DNA from: Typha latifolia
Taxonomy: Eukaryota > Streptophyta > Magnoliopsida > Poales > Typhaceae
Length of the DNA stretch: 64,000 nucleotides
Reading direction: 5' to 3'
NCBI GenBank assembly: GCA_019914945.1
Contig: CM034111.1
Location: 5,704,001-5,768,000, forward strand
Below the pieces are notes generated by a model. That model saw nothing but the letters and a program-made list of their open reading frames with translations, made no database searches and was not told the DNA's origin. The position numbers were made by a program, and so were the translations under genes. Shown in pieces: positions 55,934-64,000 of this stretch. Numbering within the stretch: the first letter of the stretch is position 1; each line of letters begins with the position of its first letter.

Positions 55934-56510
55934 TCAAAACAAAAAAATAAATAAATACAAAGCACAAATCCCTAAAGAAGTACGAAGATACTCAAATCTC
56001 TGTAAATCCACAGGTTTTGTAAACAGATCACCCAACTGTTTCTCCGTCTCAACATGTTCTAGTGCTATTATTTTGTCTTCAACTAACTCGCGTATAAAAT
56101 GATGTCGGATATCAATATATTTTGTACGCGAGTGTTTAATAGGATTTTTCAATATATTAATAGCACTCATGTTGTTACAATAAAGCACCATAGTATCTTG
56201 TTCAATGCCGTAATCTTTGACCATCTATTTCATCCATAGTAACTGAGAACAACAACTTCCCGCTGCAATGTACTCGGCCTCCGTAGTAGATAAAGATATC
56301 GAGTTTTGTTTTCTTACTATGCCAAGCAACCAGATTGTTTCCAATATAAAAACATCCACCTGAGGTACTTTTTCTATCATCACATGAACCTGCCCAATTC
56401 GAATCCGTGTATCCAGATATAATAGCTCCCAAGTCATAAGTAAACCAGATACCTAAGTCAACTGTGCCACCGACATATTTTGTGATACGTTTCACACCAA
56501 ACAAATGTGT
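55934..56510 (-). pseudogene. C2 copia RNase H (minus strand)
   Basis: Frames 56504-56202, 56437-56225 and 56224-55934 together cover a copia RNase H: GYTDSNWAGSCDDRKSTSGG, then LSTTEAEYIAAGSCCSQLLW, and DTMVLYCNNMSAINILKNPI with RTKYIDIRHHFIRELVED; the end is QLGDLFTKPVDLQRFEYLRT. One frameshift (about 56325) and one stop (56225) break it. The C-terminus is the same text that is fused to gag in the 45208-51475 element. Confidence 0.85.
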
Positions 56511-58011
56511 CTCCTTAGGTTAAGACTGAAACCTAGCACACACACCGACACTAAATGCAATATATGGTCTACTAGCAGTTAAGTACAAAAGACTACCAAT
56601 CATGCTCCTATATAGTGTTTGATCAACACTTTTTCCTAAAATATCCTTACCTAGTTTGGTAGTTGTACTCATAGGAGTTCTAGCATGTTTTGCATTTTCT
56701 AAACCAAATTTAGTCACAAGATTGTTAGCATACTTGGTTTGAGCGATAAATATCCCTCTTTCCAATTGAGTAATTTGAAGTCCCAAAAACGAACTTCAAC
56801 TCACCCACCATGCTCATCTCGAAATGACTATGCATGAGATCTGCAAACTCTTTAGCTAAAGATTGACTCGTTGCCCCAAAGACAATGTCATCCACATATA
56901 TTTGTGCCACAACTAAACTCTTATTCAACCATCTAATGAACAATGTCTTGTCCACTCCCCCTCGAGTGAACCCCGCATCCACTAAAAAAGTGGTCAACTT
57001 CTCATACCAAGCTCTTGGAGCTTGTTTTATCCCGTAGAAGGCCTTTTTCAATTTAAACACATGAGAAGGAAATTTTTGATCTTCGAACCCTTTCGGTTGT
57101 TCCACATAAACATCTTCATTCAGAGTACCAATCAAGAAAGCACTTTTAACATCCATTTGAAACAATTTAAATTTTAAATGACAAGCAATAGTAAGCAATA
57201 TACGAATAGACTCTAATCTAGCAACAGGAGCAAATGTCTCAGCAAAATCTATACCCTCAACCTGAGTATATCCATGTGCTACTAGTCTAGCTTTATTTTG
57301 AATTATATTGCCATGTTCATCACTTTTATTCTTGTAAATCCATTTTGTTCCAATGACGTTCACATTCTTAGGTCTAGGAACTAAATACCAAACATCATTC
57401 CTAGAAAATTGCTCTAATTCCTCATGCATAGCATTAACCCAAGAATCGTCTAACAATGCTTCCTTCACATTTTTAGGTTCAAAAGAAGATGTATAACAAG
57501 TAAATGCTACCGCACTTTGGATTTGTCGTCTTGTCTTAATTGGTTCATTCACTTCTCCGATCACTTGTGACAGTGGATGATTTGATTTCACTTTGGCAGA
57601 TGGTTCCGGTACATTGCAGTCATCTTTGTTAATTTCAACTTTATCCTCGTCCTGATTCTCAATTTCCAGATCAAGCTCCTTTCCTATTTCTTCGTCATAT
57701 GTATCTGCAGAAAGAAAAGTAGGAGTAACTTTAGTTATATTAGTCGTGGATTCATCTATAATAACATTAGCAGATTCCATAACAGTAGAAGTGTCAAGAT
57801 TAAATACTCTGTAAGCTCTGCTATTATTAGAATACCCTAAGAAGATGCCTTCGCTACTTCTAGTGTCAAATTTAGTCAAATATTCTCGATCACGCAAGAT
57901 ATAGCATTTACTACCAAAAATTTGAAAATATTTAACACTAAGTTTCTTACCTTTCCAGATTTTATATGCAGTCATTTTTGTACCTAGTCTTAGATAAACA
58001 CGATTTATCAC
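56511..58011 (-). pseudogene. C2 copia integrase end and reverse transcriptase (minus strand)
   Basis: A 428-codon frame (58011-56725) begins with the C-terminal end of integrase ([18 protein letters not shown], then [20 protein letters not shown]), an acidic linker and [62 protein letters not shown] (catalytic Asp) and IYVDDIVFG, the catalytic motif. After a frameshift near 56780 the frame 56786-56520 continues RT (GLENAKHARTPMS, then YRSMIGSLLYLTASRPYIAF). This is the best preserved RT in the window and shows the expected residues; only one shift separates its two frames. Confidence 0.9.
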
Positions 58012-58549
58012 ATGTACCGCTGTATTGACCGCCTCTGCCCAAAACCTTTGAGTAACATTTTTAGGTGAAACATAACCCTAGTCATTTCCTGCACAACTCG
58101 GTTCTTTCTTTCCACAATCTCGTTTTGTTGTGGAGTTATAGGAGTTGAAAATTAATGTTAAATACCAAGAGAATCATAAAATTTGGAAAAATTTTCATTT
58201 TCAAATTCTCTACCATGATCAGAACGAATCCTGACTAGGGTAGTAGATTTTTCATTCTACAATTTTAAGCATAGTGATTTAAAAACTTCAAATGTTTCAG
58301 ACTTTTCACGTAGAAAGGCAACCCAGGTATATCTGGAGTAATTATCGACAATTAAGAATATATAGCGTTTAACTCTAAGACTTTCCATTTTTGATGGACC
58401 CATCAAGTCCATGTGAACTAATTGTAGCACACGGTCAGTAGTAGCTGCATTTACTTTCTTGTATGAGATCCGAATTTGTTTTCCAAATTTGACATGAACC
58501 GCACTCTTTTTGGCATTTCTTTCATCTTAGGTATTCCTCTTACCACTTC
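58012..58549 (-). pseudogene. C2 copia integrase core (minus strand), broken
   Basis: Broken frames give LQLVHMDLMGPSKMESLRVK (first Asp), YIFLIVDNYSRYTWVAFLRE, VRIRSDHGREFEN (second Asp) and ITPQQNEIVERKNRVVQEMT (Glu), so a DDE triad can be followed, but there are several stops and a shift. The zinc-binding part near its start is mostly lost. Confidence 0.8.
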
Positions 58550-59074
58550 TTATTTGGACAGAGTAAATAATTCCTTGTGATTGACATGTCCAAGATGTTG
58601 ATGCCAAAGATTTGCAATGTCGAAAGAGGCACTGTTACATTTCAATTTATGTGAAGTTCCAATAACATAGCAATTATCAGATGTTCTAGATTCATAACAT
58701 ATAACATTACCATCATGATCTAGAATAGTACAATCAGTTTTGGAGAATTTTACCTCATAATCTTCATCACAAAATGGACTAATTCTCAGAAGATTTGCTT
58801 TCAAGCCCTTAACATAAAGAATATTTTCAAGAATAGAAACCCCCGGAGAACTTACCTTTCCTTTACCTATTACCTTAGATGAATTACCATCTCCGAATGT
58901 TAGAACTCCCCCTTCATGTTTTTCGAGATTAGAAAATAAGGACTTGTCACCCGACATATGTCTTGAACAGCCACTATCTAAATGCCACAAATTAGAATTT
59001 AAAGTTTTCAAGACTGTATGCACAACATAGCATTTCAAATCACTTTTCTTGACCCATATGGCCTTTGTTTTCAT
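58550..59074 (-). pseudogene. C2 copia protease and pre-integrase domain (minus strand)
   Basis: A 174-codon frame reads LWHLDSGCSRHMSGDKSLFS, the aspartic protease active site in its plant copia form (DSGCSRHM), then a Gly-rich domain (GKGKVSSPGVSILENILYV) and the pre-integrase segment ANLWHQHLGHVNHKELFTLS with its HxxH-like zinc-binding start. It lacks upstream fusion to gag because of a shift near 59075. Confidence 0.85.
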
Positions 59075-60474
59075 CCCATAAATGAAAGGACTTCTAGGTT
59101 TCCGTAAAAATTTGCAATGAGGTATGCCCTAGAATGCCGCAATGATAGCATGTCGAACAAACCCTTTTCTCCTCAAATTGAATTCTTTCTGGTTCGATTA
59201 CCTTGAGTCGTTGAAGTAGTCTAAGATTGCTTTTCTTGAGTTTAAATGACTCCAAGTACAGGTCATTATATGCCTTTTGAATTTCAAATTCATCTTCCTC
59301 AGCTGGTAACATATCCTGATCATCTGTACTATTAGTATCAACAACAGAATCAATATTAAGTAGAGAAGAGGCAAAATCTACAAAGTTTTCTTCGTCTTTT
59401 TCAGAATCATCATCAGATTCATTTGAGTCATCCCAAGTAACTTTCATAGCTTTACTCTTCCTCTTAAGATGATTAGGGCATTCTTGTGCTATGTGTCCAA
59501 ATCCAGAACATTCAAAATATCAAACTTTATTCTCAGAATTCTTATTTTTCTGTTTGACATTGTTGTTGCTCACACCTATATTCAAACTCACAATATTCTT
59601 TTTTTTCACAAAAACTTTGTTCTTCTCAAATTTTTCAGCATTCAACTTGTTTGGCTTCCAAAAGAATTTATTGAACTTTTTGACGAACATAGACAACATC
59701 TCAACATCTAAATCACCTTCATCATCAGACTCCTCTAAATTTTGTTCAACCGTGGATAGGGCCATCCCTTTGGACTTCCTCGGTTTTGAAAGACTGGACT
59801 CAAATGTTTGTAGATTTCCTACTAATTGTTCAACTTTCATATAATCGATGTCCTTACTTTCTTTAATAGATGTAACTTTCGCCTGAAATCTTTCTAGAAG
59901 AGACCTAAGGATCTTACGGACAATTTTGTTTTTAGGAATTTTCTCTCCTAGGTTGAAACTAGAGTTGACTATATCACTCAGCTTTGCATAGAACTCATCA
60001 AATGTCTCATTCTCCTCCAAACGTAGAGTTTCAAAACTAGTAGTCAACCTCTGAAGTTTTGAAAGTTTTACATCCATAGTTCCTTCGTGAGTAGTTTCTA
60101 AGATCATCCAGACTTCTATTGCTATCTCACAAGTAGAAATTCTTCTGAATTCTTTCGAAGAAACACAACCAAAAATTGCATTTATTACATTGCTATTCCA
60201 GCCGACTTTTTTATAGTCTATCCTATCCCATGACTTAATCGGTTTCTCAATAAGTTTTTCATTCACCATGTACATTTATGGACTCCAACCGTTCACAACG
60301 GCAAACCATACTTGTTCATCTATAGACTTCAAGTAAGCTCTCATTCTAGCTTTCCAATATCCATAATTTGATCCATCTAGAATAAGAGGTCTAATAGATG
60401 ATGGTCCATCTCTATACAAATCCATGCCTATCTGATCTCTCTCAAAGGGTGAAAGAACCCGCTCTGATACCAAT
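59075..60474 (-). pseudogene. C2 copia gag (minus strand), broken by stops
   Basis: Three frames cover Gag: 60494-60276 (to a TAA after NGWSP), 60275-59520 (to a stop just before the zinc knuckle, YFECSGFGHIAQEC) and 59447-59094 (acidic segment, then CYHCGILGHTS, the second knuckle, which is cut short). It closely resembles 46599-47645. Compared with that copy it lacks part of the coiled-coil stretch between the acidic segment and the second knuckle. A primer-binding site (GCTCTGATACCA on the plus strand, 60461-60472) follows the LTR end. Confidence 0.85.
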
Positions 60475-60968
60475 TGAAAAACCCCTAGACACAAGTATGT
60501 ATCTAAATACTAGGCAATGATATCATTTGTTCGCTTAAGTAAAACTCCGAAGAAATATTCAAAACGAAAGCAGAGATGACAACAAGATTTTAACGTGGAA
60601 AAACCCAAATGGGAAAAAACCATGGATCCAAACTCGGATCAAAACCAGTCACTAGAATAGTAGTAGTTACAAGACTAACTCACAAAACAACCCGTCGATC
60701 CAAACGATTTTGTTCCTCTCAGTCTTGCTCGCTAGAACCCACGATTCACTACTTCTCGTGATTGAAGTCCAACCTCAGTAGCCCTCGAGATTGATCTTTC
60801 GTCTAGATAGCCCTTAAGATGAAAGATTAACTTTTGTAGATGGGTAGAACCTTGTAAGTTGAAGAACCGATATAGCCTCAAGAAATCTCCTTCAATAATA
60901 CTTCTTCAACCACCCTAGAGATAGGGCATCACAACCCTTATATATAATCTCCAAGATAGAGCCAAATC
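60475..60968 (-). repeat. 5' LTR end of the minus-strand C2 copia, part 1
   Basis: The LTR end (TTTTTCA on the minus strand) is at 60475. TATATAA (minus) is at 60938-60944. The LTR is interrupted at 60973 by the chromovirus solo LTR and resumes at 63887-63892. Confidence 0.88.
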
Positions 60969-60973
60969 CAAGT

Positions 60974-61141
60974 TGTAATAACCCAACCTAAAAAAAAAAA
61001 AAAAAAAAATTGTTCTTCATGGGCACGACATGGCCGGCCTCGTGCCCATGCAGCTGGGCATGGCGTGGGGGTGCCACGCACCCCTAGCGTGGCCGCGGCG
61101 GGCCCCAGCGCCGCTGCAGCCGCCGCCAAAACCCCCCCAAC

Positions 61142-61179
<38 letters not shown>

Positions 61180-63886
61180 CGAGGCCGGACTATCACCGCC
61201 GCCGCCACCTCCACGAGCACCGGTGAGCTCTTTCTCCTCCTCTCTCTTCTTCTCTCTTCTTCTCTCTCTCTCACTATCTCTCTCTCTCTCTCTCTCCGGC
61301 AGCTGGCTGGCCACCAGCTACTGGTGCCCTCCCCGCTGGCCGGGTCCACACCTCCCTCCCCTCCTCCCTTTTTCTTCTTCTTCTTCTTCTTCTTATTCTT
61401 CTTCTTCTTCTTCTTTCTTTCTTTCTCTCTTTTACTCTTCCCTCCTCGCCTTCCATTTCTTCTTTTTTGCAGCCGGGCTCGGCCCAAAGACTATAACTGA
61501 TCTTTTGGCGAGTCCAAGATGTAGTAGTGTTTTAATTAATTAATTAATTATTTATTTATTTGATGTTATTTATTTAGGTTTTTCCTTCTTAATTAATGCA
61601 AATAGATTATTTAGACATTAATTATTTTAATAATAATATATTCTTCAATATGATTAGTATTAATTGTAATTTGTATAATCAATGATTAATTACGTATAAA
61701 TATAAGTAATACTCATTTTGTATTTATTTATATCTCTATTAGATTAATATATAGATTTGTAAATTATAATTATCAAATTTATATACCAATATTTTTATGA
61801 GATACATTTTAAATAATTCTAATAATTTATTATACATTATTATTTTGTAACAAATAAGATAATGACTACATAGTCCCTGATTAATCAAGATATAATTTAA
61901 TTATAATTAGGTTTTTATCTATATTTATATTTTATTTATAATAAAAATCTGGCCAATTATAAAATTAAGTAGAAATTCTAAAATCTAATAAATCATCATA
62001 TTTTACTCGAACATATTATAATGGAATAAACAACTAACTTTATGTTACTTAAACATTTTCAGATCCCGAACCCCTTATTTGAGACCCCGTAGACCTTGCT
62101 AGCGAGAAGTGTCACACGGTTGATGGGCGGATGTAAGGGATACGTGGTTTGTATCTTTTGATCAGTGTGAGTAGTCTTATCCCCTAGATCCCTTTCTCAA
62201 ATTAGGTTATATTATATATTATGTATATGCATGTTTTGGCCTCCAGCATGATTATATAACTTTATCTAGAGATGATTACAGTCGAGCATATTTTTATCAT
62301 GCATATAATTAGGCTGATATTGGATATGAGTATGATGATGATAAATAGAGATGATGAAATATGATTATACTATGGTAAGGCTATGTCCATTGATCTTGTA
62401 GCATGGGTATGCATATAATAGATTAGCATGAGTATGCATGTGCTGACTATATAGTTGGAGACTACATTGCATTATTTTTCTCTTGATTCCTATTCCACCT
62501 AAATTCCTGTTATGCATTGACTTGTTATCGTACTGGATATATGCATATGATCTGTCATTTAGAAGGAAAGCATGAAATGTGATTGATAGGATAGTTGATA
62601 GAAAGTGTAAGGATACCCGAGTGGGCGCGAGAGTTAGGGCGTGCCTGGAGATGATTGATCGCTCGACATAGTCGCGATCCTATTGGCCTTACGTCTGAGA
62701 TCGTTAGTCTATGTGCGCAGCAGACATTCGGACACATGCCATTCGCCAGGGCATATGTGGCGAGTTATCCTCACGAGGTTTCTATCAACTATGTGGGTGC
62801 CCGGTCTGGATGGATGTTGATACCCTAGCGGGTGGCGGGGTATGGTTATATTAGAGATACTCTTGCGGGTGGCGGAGTATGCTCTGAGCCTTTGGACATG
62901 ATGTTGAGACCGGGTACCGGGTATTGACTGTGCACAGTAGTCTAGTATGATGATATTATACCGAGATGTCGGTGATGATCGTGATGTTGAGAAATGCATA
63001 TGATTTTATTTTTATCTGACATACCAGATTATTGAGTGGTCAATATACATCATATATGGTTGCATTTGATATCATACCATAGCCATGGTCGGCATGCATC
63101 ATGTGTCATATTTGATAGAGAGTTATGATGATCATATGACATGGAGATTTGTTTATTCATTGTCGAGGATTGTATACTTTTATCAGTATAACATATTATC
63201 TACTTTTCATTTATGTATTATTGAGGATACATTCTTATACTAATTCATGACATGATGGTGCTTTCTGATTCATATTATCCAGTACATGATTTACTCTTTG
63301 TTTGGCATCACTGATTCGGGGTAAGGTCTATTCACTAAGCATTTTGCTCATGACTCTCTTTATTTCTTTTCTAACCCCTCTCAGATATGTGGTACGTGAT
63401 AGCGACTTGAGAAGATATTTTAGAGCGATGATGAGTTGAGCTATAGATGCGAGATGGTATAGATGATAGTTTATATAGAAATTGAGCTGTACTAGTATTT
63501 GATATTTGTACTCTTTTGTATTAAACGATGATTTGTATAATACAGGTCGAATCATAGTGTACTCTTGTATTAGTTATTTTAGTTGTATCTTGATGGTTTG
63601 TTGTGGCCTGTGTGGGTCCTGCCGAATTATGTAGCGGTCTAGTGTATATTATTGTGGACTTGGATATTCATATGTTAACAAGTTTATTTGGTTGATAGTA
63701 TGATGTATTTGGTGATGGATTATGTGATTATGGATAGGTTAACAGGTTTTATTTGATGATGTCATGATTATATGTGCACAAGAAAGTATCTATGCGTGAC
63801 GGGCCCCGCCCGACCTGTCGCGTGCGTCGCGCATGCCGTGTGAGCGCGTGGGCGTGCAAGTGCCGTGCCGGGTAGGGGGCGTTACA
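60974..63886 (+). mobile_element. chromovirus (Tekay-like) solo LTR, TSD CAAGT
   Basis: It runs from TGTAATAACCC to GGGCGTTACA, 2913 bp, flanked by CAAGT at 60969-60973 and 63887-63891. It has the same architecture as 52608-55389: a poly(A)-like run, GC-rich start, CT run (61143-61178), (CTT)n run (about 61372-61411), a hairpin phrase GGGCTCGGCCC, an AT-rich centre, GCCTCCAGCATGA, and a GC-rich end. No internal region, so unequal LTR recombination is the likely origin. Frames at 61017-61543 are repeat translations. Confidence 0.93.
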
Positions 63887-63891
63887 CAAGT

Positions 63892-64000
63892 CTTATTTGA
63901 ACTCACGAGAATCCAAGATTTTCAAACTTCGTTGGTGCATTCGAACGCGGCCCCGGTGCGTTCGAATAGCCTAACTTGATCTCAGGTGCGTTCGAACGGG
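63892..64000 (-). repeat. 5' LTR of the minus-strand C2 copia, part 2 (cut by the window end)
   Basis: The reverse complement continues the LTR with GAGTTCAAATAAGACTT and GCGTTCGAATGCACC motifs, matching 38215-38275. The LTR start is beyond the window. Confidence 0.85.

Noticed and set aside
61017..61543. Frames of 60-156 codons on both strands
   Set aside because: Same simple-repeat region in the 60974-63886 solo LTR.

Overview
This 64 kb window is plant nuclear DNA, very probably from a flowering plant. It holds one recognisable host gene, a five-exon caffeoyl-CoA O-methyltransferase (CCoAOMT) at 21436-22536 (+). Nearly everything else is LTR retrotransposon: nested, truncated, inverted or internally deleted copies. 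The strong G/C preference at third codon positions in the gene would suit a monocot or magnoliid, but the sequence does not settle the species. No rRNA, tRNA gene, CRISPR array or bacterial-type operon was seen.

Layout. 1-5.9 kb: remnants of several Ty3/gypsy families on both strands. 5.9-9.8 kb: AT-rich DNA with little recognisable content, a tRNA-derived SINE candidate and an orphan reading-frame fragment. 9.8-14.1 kb: a decayed Ty1/copia element (called C1) whose LTR carries a shrunken chromovirus solo LTR with a target-site duplication (TSD). 14.1-21.1 kb: more gypsy pieces, a fourfold primer-binding-site repeat, and a gag-only gypsy element ending just upstream of CCoAOMT. 23.4-26.5 kb: chromovirus (Del/Tekay-like) LTR pieces. 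26.5-29.7 kb and 32.6-36.4 kb: two gag-retaining, pol-deleted gypsy elements of one family (G2). The second has nearly identical LTRs and a clear TSD, and sits in a C1 copia LTR. 36.6-40.4 kb: copia RNase H and RT on the minus strand, with foreign LTR pieces inserted. 40.5-45.0 kb: what looks like one gypsy element split inside RT, with halves in opposite orientation. 45.2-51.5 kb: a complete, TSD-flanked copia element (SIRE/Maximus-like, called C2) that kept gag but lost nearly all of pol. 51.6-55.4 kb: two chromovirus LTRs in inverted orientation. 55.4-64 kb: a C2 copia on the minus strand that still carries protease, integrase, RT and RNase H (with frameshifts). Its LTR is split by a 2.9 kb chromovirus solo LTR with a TSD.

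How the parts relate. CCoAOMT would act in monolignol (lignin) methylation. Its reading frame is interrupted only by single-base changes in two short C runs, so it is either mildly pseudogenised or affected by sequence error. The recently mobile elements (32.6-36.4 kb and 45.2-51.5 kb) keep LTRs, primer-binding site, polypurine tract and gag but lack pol, so they must have moved with enzymes supplied in trans. The most striking pattern is a palindromic motif, GCGTTCGAACGC and close variants. It is repeated in the LTRs of unrelated gypsy and copia families, each time upstream of the putative TATA box. Family labels G1-G4, C1 and C2 are local names used only here.
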